Shown here: positions 7,006-13,991 of the stretch, one piece after another | Layout of the letters: each line of letters starts with the position of its first letter | Numbering within the stretch: the stretch's first letter is position 1 | Assembly: GCF_002585305.1 (NCBI RefSeq) | Contig: NZ_NUNF01000090.1 | Location: 1 to 16,725 of the forward strand | Length of the DNA stretch: 16,725 nucleotides | Direction: 5' to 3' | Source: Bacillus sp. AFS037270 | Lineage (GTDB): Bacteria; Bacillota; Bacilli; Bacillales_B; DSM-18226 | The notes under the pieces: model-generated | What the model was told of the DNA's origin: nothing | The model's input: the letters and a program-made list of their open reading frames with translations, nothing else | The model's database searches: none | Program-made: the position numbers and the translations under genes

Positions 7006-9315
7006 TCATTCATTTTCAAAATTATCGGAGTTAACCCTATTTAATAATAATTCCGATGGCGCACTCGCGTATAAAAACAATCGATGCATCGGCCTTGTCA
7101 TGGCTACGTACAACAATTTGATGTCTAACTCTTCATCACTGTACGATTCATCCAAATTCAGAATCAGTACAGCATCAAATTCTAACCCTTTTGAAAGGTA
7201 AGAGGGTAAGATCACTACGCATCCCTTTTTCATATCTTCTTTTTCTTCTAATAGCTGGATTGGCAGATTACTATTTTCCAGCATTTTATGAATTCGTAAG
7301 CACTCTTTGTCGGTTCTTCCAATAATCGCAATCGAGTTAAGCTCTTCCTCTTTGAGAAGGTGAATATCATGTTCAAGTATTTCTTTTACTTGTTGCAGAT
7401 TGGCTGGATCAATATTCGTATAACGTGGTTTGTCCCCATGTCGAATGACTGGTTCAACCTTTGGCAAGTCTTTATCCATAATCGAAAGAATGTCATTTGC
7501 TAAATGCATAATCTCGACCGTCGTTCGATAACTCTTTTGTAACGCTTGATAATTAGCATTTGGGAAAATTTCCTTAACTAATGGTTCCCAGCTATTTAAC
7601 CCCCGGTAAGAATGAATCCCTTGGGCTAGATCTCCCACGATTGTAAACAAATCTGTTTCAAACCCTTCTTTTAGTGCAGCAAATTGGAAATAGCTATAGT
7701 CCTGTGCTTCATCAATGAAAATACTCTTCATTTTATACTTGTCTCCAATACCCTCTAATTTTGCCTTCATATAAAATATTGGAGCTAAATCCTCAAGTTC
7801 TAGTGCATTTTTTGCAAAAACCTTTTGACAATAGTTACTTAACTTCTTGCATTCAAACTCTGAAAGTGCAGCTGAATATTTTTGTAAAGTTTCAGGCGAG
7901 GTCATCAGTTCCTTGTATAAGCTAAAAATATCTTTTTTAACAAATGAATCCATATAATTTTTAACAGCAACTTTCGACTCTTGCTCTACTGCCTTTATTC
8001 TTAATTCTTTTGAATCCATGATGCTGACTACTTTTTCCCTTCTTTTTTCTGCATCCAGCCTGGTGCTGTAAAGGGCCTTTTCTAAAGCATCGTCATATTT
8101 ACTGTTAATTTTAGTCAGGATGATGGACTTTTTTAGTCTTAAATCACTTGCTAATAAATTTTTTATTTTATCCAGTCTTTTATAGATCGGTAAGTATTTA
8201 AATTCTTTTAAAAATAACCTTTTGAGTTTATCCCCTCTCATTAATCGGGATTTTTCAATGATAAAATCCTCGGAAGGTGCCAAATTTAATTCAATCTCTT
8301 TCAAATAGCGATCGATTACCCCCTTAAATTCCAGAGATCCTTTATAACTAGAAACCCATTGGATCCTTTTTGATTTTTCGTTACTGTTAATCAGCATCAT
8401 TAATTTGGAATTAGGAGATAACAATTTTATTTTCTTCCCTAAACAATTTCTCATAAATTCAATATAAGTAGTTTGGTTTATCTTATTTACCCCTAAATCA
8501 GGGAGAACGGCAGAAATATAATCGATAAATAATTTATTTGGTGCAAGAATCATTAATTTTTCTGGAGGAAATCGATATCCAGAAGAGTATAGAAAATAAG
8601 AAATTCGATGGAGTGCAATGGTTGTTTTACCACTTCCAGCAGCTCCTTGTACGATAATGGGGTGTTTAAGCGAGGCTCTAATCACTTCATTTTGCTCATT
8701 TTGGATGGTCGCGACAATTTCGGTTAAGCGATTGTCTGCTTTTCCTGATAAAGATTTCTGGAGTAGTTCATCGTGTGTAGTTAAATCGATATCTCTAATC
8801 TCTTTTAATATTCCATTCTCGATTTCATACTGTCTCTTTAACGATAAATAACCACTTTGCATTTCCCCATAGGCGTCATAGGATACATCTCCTAGACGAC
8901 CATCATAGTAAACATTTGCAATCGGTGAGCGCCAATCGACAATAATGGGGGTCTGATTGACACGGTCAAACAATGAGGCTTTCCCGATATACAGAATCTC
9001 TTCTTTGCTGTCACCCGAGCTTGTAAAGTTGATTCTTGAAAAATACGGTTTGCCGATTACGCTAGCTAATCTTTCCAATTCACTTTCGGCCAATTCTAAA
9101 TATTGAGCATTGGTGAGAAGGGTCATGTAACTTAAACTGCTATCTGAAGTATCAAGTTCAGCAAATGCCTCTTTCAAGTTCTCAACAATCTGTTCTTTAT
9201 TGCCTTTTGACATTTCCAAAACACTTTTAATATATTCCTTTGTAAACTCTAAACGCTCAACCTCTGATTGATAGTCTTTATGTTCTCGAACTGATTTTTG
9301 TTTTTTCTGGCTCAT
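7006..9315 (-). CDS. helD: HelD, RNA polymerase recycling motor ATPase
   Basis: A UvrD/Rep-like superfamily 1 ATPase that in Bacillus binds RNA polymerase and frees stalled or post-termination complexes. With the upstream GTG (9330) it would be 774 residues, the length I recall for B. subtilis HelD; from the ATG at 9315 it is 769. Counted from the GTG, the N-terminal coiled arm spans about 1-90, Walker A GAAGSGKT is at 229-236, the Walker B DEAQ at 540-543, the QKSYRTT motif near 598-604, KGLEFD near 714-719 and VAMTR at 742-746. The middle charged region (about 300-520) is the HelD-specific insertion. I prefer the ATG because AGAGGTGA lies about eleven bases before it and overlaps the GTG itself. 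No indel or stop interrupts this long gene. It appears monocistronic. Confidence 0.93.
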   Translation of the reverse strand: MSQKKQKSVREHKDYQSEVERLEFTKEYIKSVLEMSKGNKEQIVENLKEAFAELDTSDSSLSYMTLLTNAQYLELAESELERLASVIGKPYFSRINFTSSGDSKEEILYIGKASLFDRVNQTPIIVDWRSPIANVYYDGRLGDVSYDAYGEMQSGYLSLKRQYEIENGILKEIRDIDLTTHDELLQKSLSGKADNRLTEIVATIQNEQNEVIRASLKHPIIVQGAAGSGKTTIALHRISYFLYSSGYRFPPEKLMILAPNKLFIDYISAVLPDLGVNKINQTTYIEFMRNCLGKKIKLLSPNSKLMMLINSNEKSKRIQWVSSYKGSLEFKGVIDRYLKEIELNLAPSEDFIIEKSRLMRGDKLKRLFLKEFKYLPIYKRLDKIKNLLASDLRLKKSIILTKINSKYDDALEKALYSTRLDAEKRREKVVSIMDSKELRIKAVEQESKVAVKNYMDSFVKKDIFSLYKELMTSPETLQKYSAALSEFECKKLSNYCQKVFAKNALELEDLAPIFYMKAKLEGIGDKYKMKSIFIDEAQDYSYFQFAALKEGFETDLFTIVGDLAQGIHSYRGLNSWEPLVKEIFPNANYQALQKSYRTTVEIMHLANDILSIMDKDLPKVEPVIRHGDKPRYTNIDPANLQQVKEILEHDIHLLKEEELNSIAIIGRTDKECLRIHKMLENSNLPIQLLEEKEDMKKGCVVILPSYLSKGLEFDAVLILNLDESYSDEELDIKLLYVAMTRPMHRLFLYASAPSELLLNRVNSDNFENE

Positions 9316-9375
9316 TCTTTTATCCGTCACCTCTCAAGTAGGAAGGTTTTTTTCAATGGCAAAGGATGCAACAAA

Positions 9376-9403
9376 AAGAAACATCTACAATTTTTTGTAG
9401 ATG
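9376..9403 (-). terminator. Intrinsic terminator (minus strand)
   Basis: Perfect nine-base arms CATCTACAA (9382-9390) and TTGTAGATG (9395-9403) with a TTTT loop. On the minus strand the stem is followed by TTTCTTTTTG, so it points toward helD and probably ends transcription from the 59-residue gene, isolating helD. Bases 9404-9554 otherwise show no supported gene. Confidence 0.65.
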
Positions 9404-9554
9404 CTTTCATTCATAATGGAGCTATATTTTACCATTTGATACATGATAATACAAACTATTTGTTGTTTATTGGTGGATAGGAACCAATGATTTTTTTCAC
9501 ATCATGGGAAGATTAATACGCTGCCATTCAAAGCACTTTTATTCCATTCGTGTT

Positions 9555-9734
9555 TTAGCCTTTATAATATAATAAAGCAATTAGGAAAATAATCAATCCT
9601 ATCAAGAAAATAGGACCAAGACTCGTAGTGTAGACAAAGTAAATTCTTATATGAAGTATGGCATGAACAATAAGAATGATTAATAAGCATAAAAGCAAGA
9701 AAATGGTTAACTGTACATTTTTATTTCGATTCAA
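9555..9734 (-). CDS. Small two-helix membrane protein, 59 residues
   Basis: A 59-residue frame from TTG at 9734 to TAA at 9555, preceded by AAGGGAG about seven bases upstream. The sequence has a short polar N-terminus (MNRNKNVQ), a first membrane helix at about residues 9-29 (LTIFLLLCLLIILIVHAIL), a polar loop with RIYFVYTTS, and a second helix at about 41-57, ending YYKG. It matches the general plan of small Bacillaceae membrane proteins of unknown role. No conserved family is recognised. The well-placed ribosome binding site, hydrophobic periodicity and downstream terminator support it as a real gene. Confidence 0.6.
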   Translation of the reverse strand: MNRNKNVQLTIFLLLCLLIILIVHAILHIRIYFVYTTSLGPIFLIGLIIFLIALLYYKG

Positions 9735-9919
9735 AATATTTGCTCCCTTCTAAAACAGTTACAGGGACTCTAAAATGTACTAACTTCCATTTGTTTGTTA
9801 TATAAATATTTTACGTTAGCTTTAATTATTCCTTCCTTAACTATCGAGTTAGAGGGAACTCCACGTTTAATCCGTTAATGCCGGCCACATAAATCGTACT
9901 CATGGTATGGAAACAAAAT

Positions 9920-9933
9920 TCATTGTACAATGA
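9920..9933. promoter_or_regulatory. 14-base perfect palindrome upstream of the glutaredoxin-like gene
   Basis: TCATTGTACAATGA is a perfect palindrome ending about 8 bases before the ribosome binding site (GGAGG at 9945-9950) of the gene at 9958. The position would suit an operator near the transcription start. It does not match Fur, PerR, Zur or CodY patterns that I know. No clear -35/-10 pair was found around it. Confidence 0.35.
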
Positions 9934-9957
9934 CCTTAAGGAAGAGGAGGTATTAAA

Positions 9958-10200
9958 ATGAGAAAAGTAATTATTTATACTCAAGAAACATGCCCGCCAT
10001 GCCATGCGGAAAAACTATGGTTTAAAGAAAATGGGATTGAGTTTGAAGAAAGAGACGTACGTAAAAACGATCAATTTCTCTATGAACTTATTGAACTAGG
10101 TGCTGCTGCTACACCAGCAACCATTATCAAATACGAAGATCGTGAAGAAGTTATCCTAGGATTTGATCAGACAAAATTGGCTGGAATATTAGGGATATAA
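9958..10200 (+). CDS. Glutaredoxin-like (NrdH-type) thiol redox protein
   Basis: An 80-residue single-domain thioredoxin-fold protein. The redox centre CPPC is at residues 12-15, right after strand VIIYTQE; the cis-proline region appears as AATPATI near 50-56, and a final helix closes the fold. Length and layout fit the glutaredoxin/NrdH group, small cytoplasmic thiol-disulfide carriers that reduce target enzymes using thioredoxin reductase or low-molecular-weight thiols such as bacillithiol. CPPC is less usual than the CPYC or CVQC centres of classical members. ATG start with GGAGG nine bases upstream. It is monocistronic: a palindrome precedes it and a strong terminator follows. The electron donor and target are not shown by the context. 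Confidence 0.85.
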   Translation: MRKVIIYTQETCPPCHAEKLWFKENGIEFEERDVRKNDQFLYELIELGAAATPATIIKYEDREEVILGFDQTKLAGILGI

Positions 10201-10217
10201 TTTTAATAACACAAATA

Positions 10218-10248
10218 GGCAGTGATGAAGATCATCATTGCCCCTTTT
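10218..10248 (+). terminator. Intrinsic terminator after the glutaredoxin-like gene
   Basis: Eleven-base arms GGCAGTGATGA (10218-10228) and TCATCATTGCC (10232-10242), with one G-T wobble and a three-base loop, followed by CCTTTT. It lies 18 bases past the stop codon. Confidence 0.8.
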
Positions 10249-10370
10249 AAAGAAACCTCTAGCGTTATAAATAAAATTCCAGTTTTAAGGCTTAAACGGT
10301 GGTTATGATTGTGTATTTTAGTTGATGAACTTGAGGATCAATTATAATCATAACCTTTTGAGTCCCTTAA

Positions 10371-10691
10371 TTAGTCTACAAAAACACCCCAACCATCGGA
10401 ATATCCACCATGTGGTTTACTTAAGTTATTTAATTTCTTCTGTATGTTAATTAATTCATTATAATTTAATAGCATTCTTTTAGAGCAACAACATGCCCAC
10501 TCATCCGTTTCGTCGTCCTGCTCTAAGAAACAATTAAATCCTTCTTCTTTTAGTACTACCGATAATTTTTCACCTATTGCTTGATCAGGCACGGCCACAA
10601 AAAATTCGACAGATTGCTGTTTTTTAAAATTCACTCCATCTTTATATAGACTTTGTAAAGCCTCTCCATCCGCATCATTTGGAAATTTCAT
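10371..10691 (-). CDS. RraB-like protein (ribonuclease E inhibitor family domain)
   Basis: A 106-residue acidic protein. It opens with KFPNDADGEALQSLYKDG and closes with YSDGWGVFVD; the C-terminal DGWG pattern and the FFVAVPDQAIGEKLSVVLK and EEGFNC segments match the RraB fold (about residues 5-105). In Escherichia coli RraB binds and restrains the RNase E degradosome. Bacillus species normally use RNase Y and lack RNase E, so the partner here must differ and the family name should not be read as function. A CCC triplet (residues about 77-79) is an unusual local feature. ATG at 10691 is preferred because GGGAGG lies nine bases upstream; the longer frame to 10742 has no ribosome binding site. 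Transcribed alone, divergent from cwlJ. Confidence 0.75.
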   Translation of the reverse strand: MKFPNDADGEALQSLYKDGVNFKKQQSVEFFVAVPDQAIGEKLSVVLKEEGFNCFLEQDDETDEWACCCSKRMLLNYNELINIQKKLNNLSKPHGGYSDGWGVFVD

Positions 10692-10852
10692 TCGTTTTTC
10701 CTCCCTGTTATAGAAAATGTCATAGTTGTCATTATAATTCACTTAGTCCATAAAGACTAATATAAAATTTTTTGTTCAAAAAGATAAGGGATTTTTTAAT
10801 TTCGAACAGTAACACTGAAAAGTCTTGGACATAGGTGAAATGTGATTTTATT

Positions 10853-10884
10853 AAAAAAAGTCTACATCAATGTAGGCTTTTTTT
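10853..10884. terminator. Strong hairpin immediately upstream of cwlJ
   Basis: AAAAAAAG then TCTACAT (10853-10867) pairs with ATGTAGG then CTTTTTTT (10870-10884), a near-perfect 15-pair stem with one wobble and a two-base centre. It has the form of an intrinsic terminator on both strands. It ends 25 bases before the cwlJ ATG, leaving little room for a promoter after it, so it is either an insulator overlapped by the cwlJ promoter or a leader hairpin. Confidence 0.7.
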
Positions 10885-10909
10885 CATACTATATTTTGGA
10901 GGTGAAAAA

Positions 10910-11350
10910 ATGCCGAGAGCGAATTATCGAACTTCAGACGTTGCCTTAATGGCGAGGATGATGAGAGCAGAAGCTGAAGGTGAAGGAAAACTTGGAATGT
11001 TATATGTTGGAAACGTCATTGTTAATCGTCTTGTAGCAAATTGTTTAGACTTTAAAGGTTTAAGAAGCGTTAACCAAGTTATTTATCAAGTACAAGGAGG
11101 AAATTTTTCCTTTGAAGCTGTTCAAAAAGGAAATATATTTTATCAAAGAGCGAGAACTTCTGAAAGAAGATTAGCAAAACAGAATTTGGATTATTGGAGA
11201 CAACACCCAGGGAAATATGCCCTTTGGTATTTTAATCCACATGCTCCATGCCCTCCTACATGGTACGGTCAACCACAATCTGGTCAATTTAAAAATCATT
11301 GTTATTATGAACCAAAAGCTGGAACATGTGATAGTGTTTATAGCGGTTAG
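10910..11350 (+). CDS. cwlJ: Spore cortex-lytic hydrolase CwlJ
   Basis: A 146-residue member of the SleB/CwlJ hydrolase family. CwlJ sits in the spore coat and degrades cortex peptidoglycan (muramic-lactam containing) during germination, notably in response to calcium dipicolinate. The catalytic domain fills the protein: the conserved acidic Glu21 lies in MMRAEAEGEG, followed by VGNVIVNRL near 39-47, and WYFNPHAPCPP with the CYY cysteine-tyrosine cluster near 105-130. There is no signal peptide, as expected for CwlJ and unlike SleB. ATG at 10910 has the ideal TTTTGGAGGTG; a longer frame back to 10835 would read through the upstream hairpin. Its usual partner gene gerQ, needed in other bacilli for CwlJ placement in the coat, is not in this window. 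Confidence 0.92.
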   Translation: MPRANYRTSDVALMARMMRAEAEGEGKLGMLYVGNVIVNRLVANCLDFKGLRSVNQVIYQVQGGNFSFEAVQKGNIFYQRARTSERRLAKQNLDYWRQHPGKYALWYFNPHAPCPPTWYGQPQSGQFKNHCYYEPKAGTCDSVYSG

Positions 11351-11405
11351 AGTTTTAATTTAGTGTGGTAAAGAGAGAAACAAACTTTGCGAAATCAGCC
11401 TTTAC

Positions 11406-11459
11406 AAAAAAAGATTTACTTATGAAGGAGATGAAATGCTCTCCTCCATAAGTAAATCT
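11406..11459 (-). terminator. Long hairpin terminator (minus strand)
   Basis: Arms AGATTTACTTATG (11412-11424) and its exact complement (11447-11459) extend, after one mismatch, by six more pairs (AGGAGA/TCTCCT), with an eight-base loop. On the minus strand the stem is followed by seven T, so it terminates the YhfC gene; on the plus strand it lies 60 bases after cwlJ and may block read-through as well. The short minus-strand frame across it is not considered a gene. Between 11460 and 11540 one minus-strand frame reads SFTAKWSLPVSVPEIIKVK and a stop, perhaps a relic. Confidence 0.8.
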
Positions 11460-11540
11460 GGTGACTAGCATTATTTCACTTTTATAATTTCCGGCACACT
11501 GACAGGCAGAGACCACTTCGCCGTAAAGCTCCCTCAATAG

Positions 11541-12308
11541 TTAAGGTAACAAAACTCTCCCCTTCTTAATCAACCAAAACGAAATCATCCCCACTATGGC
11601 TATATATAATTCCACAACCCATAAATTAGTAAAATGGCCGGTCTGCACGAATACGAGCGGGAAATCAATTGCTGCATGAATAAGAATGATATAAATAACG
11701 TAAACAAATTTCTTTTTTAATACCGCAATCAGTACCCATAAACTAAAGGTGATCTGCATGAAAACTGCGAAGAACCGTTCGACACAAGCTAATAAATAAA
11801 AGGATACACCATTATTTAACACGGTATCTTTAATAGCTGCGACCTGGTCAGCTGGCATTTGTCCTGCCAAAGTTTTTTCTAATGTCCCTGCATTAATCAT
11901 AAACGCAAACATGATGTTTGGAACCATCATTGTTAACATCAGTAGAACAGCCTCTATTCCGCCCCAGCCGATTCCAAAAGAAATTCCGCTTTTGTAGTCA
12001 TGGAACTTTTTTAACAGCCAAGTGAATAAAAGAAAGCGGCCAAGTTCTTCAAATAAGCCCGCTGCCAAACCACCATATAGTCCAAAAGCCCAAGGGTGGT
12101 CCGCATAATTTGGAAAAGCCGTAATGACCACAAGATGGAGCGCTTTTTCCAAAACCTGTGTCATCACCACAAATCCAATCGTACCTGCAATTAACGGCTT
12201 TACCGCGATACCTGTTTTCTTACGAAAATACAAAATCAACCCAATAAATAACACTAACGAAAACATCATTGGAAAAAACATCGAAATAATCTTTGCCGTA
12301 CTAACCAT
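11541..12308 (-). CDS. yhfC: YhfC family intramembrane metalloprotease-like protein
   Basis: A 255-residue membrane protein of the YhfC family, related to the PrsW/CPBP (Abi) glutamic-type intramembrane proteases. About eight hydrophobic segments are seen, the first at residues 7-28. The family motif EExxR occurs as FEELGRF at 86-92 (Glu87, Glu88, Arg91), followed by GGIEAVLL near 119-126 and a later HAAIDFP near 215-221, which fit the expected catalytic Glu/His positions. Proteolytic activity and substrate are not shown for this protein. ATG at 12308 has AGGGGAGGA about six bases upstream; the frame extending to 12392 would run through the operator-like dyad. It is monocistronic and ends at the long hairpin at 11406-11459. 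Confidence 0.83.
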   Translation of the reverse strand: MVSTAKIISMFFPMMFSLVLFIGLILYFRKKTGIAVKPLIAGTIGFVVMTQVLEKALHLVVITAFPNYADHPWAFGLYGGLAAGLFEELGRFLLFTWLLKKFHDYKSGISFGIGWGGIEAVLLMLTMMVPNIMFAFMINAGTLEKTLAGQMPADQVAAIKDTVLNNGVSFYLLACVERFFAVFMQITFSLWVLIAVLKKKFVYVIYIILIHAAIDFPLVFVQTGHFTNLWVVELYIAIVGMISFWLIKKGRVLLP

Positions 12309-12341
12309 TATATCCTCCCCTCTTATGAAAGCCTTCCCCTT

Positions 12342-12371
12342 AATATTATCATTATCAATAATGATAATATT
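12342..12371. promoter_or_regulatory. 30-base dyad resembling a Fur operator, upstream of yhfC
   Basis: Perfect 14-base arms AATATTATCATTAT and ATAATGATAATATT separated by CA, 33 bases before the yhfC start. On the minus strand it contains TTGATAATGATAAT, i.e. two direct GATAAT hexamers plus inverted ones, the building block of Fur boxes. It does not fit the TGATAATNATTATCA arrangement exactly, so another dimeric repressor is possible. A promoter was not confidently placed. Confidence 0.5.
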
Positions 12372-12442
12372 GTATTTGCCAATAACTGTCAAGATATAAT
12401 TTCCATTTTTATATAAATTCTTAAAGTCTACGAAAAACCTAA

Positions 12443-12597
12443 TTTATCTATACAAATGAAGAAGATATTTCATTTGTGGGGATTTAGGAGACAATAAATT
12501 TATTGCTGCTACATCTAAAGGGGTTTCGATTCAATCGCTAACGTTAAAATATTGGAATGATCGATATGTTGGTGCCAAGCGTGTTTTAAAAGAGTAA
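12443..12597 (+). pseudogene. C-terminal remnant of an unknown protein, one frameshift
   Basis: Two frames join into a 51-residue tail: FIYTNEEDISFVG then DLGDNKFIAATSKGVSIQ, continuing to YWNDRYVGAKRVLKE and TAA. The junction is in the G run near 12477-12481, where one missing base explains the shift. There is no ribosome binding site or start, and the upstream bases do not continue the protein, so this is a truncated relic. I do not recognise the family. The following hairpin was perhaps its terminator. Confidence 0.5.
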
Positions 12598-12604
12598 CAT
12601 CATT

Positions 12605-12637
12605 CGGAAAGAGCTGTCCAAGTGGCAGCTCTTTCCG
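12605..12637 (+). terminator. Perfect 12-base hairpin after the remnant
   Basis: CGGAAAGAGCTG (12605-12616) and its exact complement (12626-12637) with a nine-base loop, beginning eight bases after the stop of the remnant. The T run is weak (TTAT), so termination efficiency is uncertain. The rest of 12640-12724 holds no gene that I can support. Confidence 0.6.
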
Positions 12638-12724
12638 TTATAAGGAATAAATAGTATTCATTCTATTGCATTGATTCTCAATTTTTTAAGGAACATTACT
12701 GATTTGAATATTTATAAAAATAAA

Positions 12725-13150
12725 TTAAACACAAGTAAAAGATTGAATTTGTCTTAAGCTTATTCCGTAATGGACCCATCTAGAACCAGTCCAGCGATAC
12801 CCTGAGACAGAGTTTCGACCAATAAATGTTGGGTAAAACCAGAATTGTTCACGACCTCTAAGCCATACATACGTGTATCTGTGTAAACAACTTATCATAC
12901 TGCCTGGGTCTACCGCATACGTTCCTGCTTGATGCGTCTGTTGAGGAACCATAGATGGCGGTGGTGATGTTGGTGGTCCCGGCTCCAGATCTTGACCTGG
13001 AGGAGCAGACGGAGGTTGTTGCCCGCCAAATTGCCTCCCATCATGTGCTAAATGGTAATAATCCATTTCTTGGTATGGTAACGAGTATATATAGGCATCC
13101 TGACTAAATGGATTGTTGTTATAATATTGAGGTACATGGCTAGGATACAT
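12725..13150 (-). CDS. Proline-rich Bacillus protein with C-terminal aromatic domain
   Basis: A 141-residue protein in two parts. Residues 1-80 are low-complexity and rich in tyrosine, glutamine and proline (MYPSHVPQYYNNNPF, later PPSAPPGQD and PPTSPPPS), like spore coat or surface-associated proteins. Residues about 85-141 form a compact domain rich in Trp, Tyr and Phe, with the patterns CLHRYTYVWLRG, FWFYPTFIGRNSVSGYRW and a final Cys near the end (SFTCV). The paired Cys at both ends of that domain may form a disulfide. I recall similar uncharacterised proteins in Bacillaceae but no established function. No signal peptide or membrane helix. ATG start with AAAGGAG about eight bases upstream. 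It stands alone between relics. Bases 13151-13361 show no gene. Confidence 0.75.
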   Translation of the reverse strand: MYPSHVPQYYNNNPFSQDAYIYSLPYQEMDYYHLAHDGRQFGGQQPPSAPPGQDLEPGPPTSPPPSMVPQQTHQAGTYAVDPGSMISCLHRYTYVWLRGREQFWFYPTFIGRNSVSGYRWTGSRWVHYGISLRQIQSFTCV

Positions 13151-13361
13151 AAAACTGCACTCCTTTACTATTTTAATCTCACATTATCCTATTCTTTAGT
13201 TATTAACCTATAAACTTGTTCTCTTGAAAATGTGTATTTACCTATAAATCCTGATTAATCTTTTTAATGTGGAACTGTTGAAATCAATACTACTCCAGAA
13301 GACACACCATATTTTCACCGAGAGTAACATCTTCATTGAACTATGCTTAAAATTAACATAC

Positions 13362-13660
13362 TTAGCATCCATCAATGCCACAAGTAATTCCTTCTGTGCT
13401 TAAACTAAGCTTCTGTTTGTTTTTTTCTTCATGGATAATTTGTTCAAGATTTTCCTTTGATAGAATACCTGCTGCAACTGTATCGCCAATTATGAATGTA
13501 GGAACCAGCTGTAATATCCGCTTCATTATAAGCACGTTGCAAGGCTTTTTGGTATCTTCCCGATAGGTTCTGTTCACAAGTGCTGTTCGATATTCTTTTT
13601 CATCAAGACCAATTTCAACAGCTAACTTTGTAAAAACATTGCTTCACAATTTCTTCATCC
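13362..13660 (-). pseudogene. DsbA/FrnE-family oxidoreductase, C-terminal fragment with frameshifts
   Basis: Three frames on the minus strand add up to the C-terminal 95 or so residues of a DsbA-family thioredoxin-fold protein: LAVEIGLDEKEYRTALVNRT, then KALQRAYNEADITA, then VPTFIIGDTVAAGILSKENL, ending ITCGIDGC. The VPTFIIGD stretch holds the cis-proline of the fold, and the C-terminal CxxxxC tail is known in Bacillus members. The first shift is a one-base loss in an A run near 13558; the second is a one-base gain (GG for G) near 13509, which restores frame. A further break lies near 13635. The N-terminal half with the CxxC active site is missing, so the product would be non-functional. Confidence 0.75.
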
Positions 13661-13991
13661 TATCCTCGATTCATTAAATATAAATTCCCCCCTTAAACCA
13701 AATAATAAGTATAAAAAGAATAAGTTATTCAATAATAAATAATAAAATCTACCTTTGTAAGAGTAGGAGGTGAAAAGTGGATTCATAGGAGGAGTTTACA
13801 ATGGAAAACATTACATTGTAGCCAATTAATATAATTTAAGGCTATTGGGAAATGATAAAAAAAGATAATAAAGTCAAAGGGCTCTTATCCACCAATCCAA
13901 AGTAAAAAACATAATTGAACAACTACAGACCCTTGTTTTAAACAAATGGAAACCTATTGTTGTCTAACATAACTAACGGAGGGACTAGATT
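13661..13991. other. Stretch without an intact gene
   Basis: AT-rich sequence between the DsbA relic and the lipoprotein gene. Two ribosome binding sites are visible on the plus strand (GGAGGTG near 13768 and GGAGGAG near 13788), each followed by a start codon, but the frames close after three codons (GTG at 13778) and six codons (ATG at 13801). They look like the beginning of a gene whose body has been lost. The last 100 bases presumably hold the promoter of the lipoprotein gene; no convincing -35/-10 pair was identified. Confidence 0.5.

Noticed and set aside
9298..9480. A plus-strand frame of 60 codons upstream of helD
   Set aside because: It overlaps the helD start and a minus-strand terminator and has no ribosome binding site.
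10835..10909. N-terminal extension of CwlJ by 25 residues
   Set aside because: It would be translated from a terminator-like hairpin, and the ATG at 10910 has an ideal ribosome binding site and gives the normal family length.
11355..11537. A minus-strand frame of 60 codons between cwlJ and yhfC
   Set aside because: Its second half runs through the long hairpin terminator and no ribosome binding site is seen.
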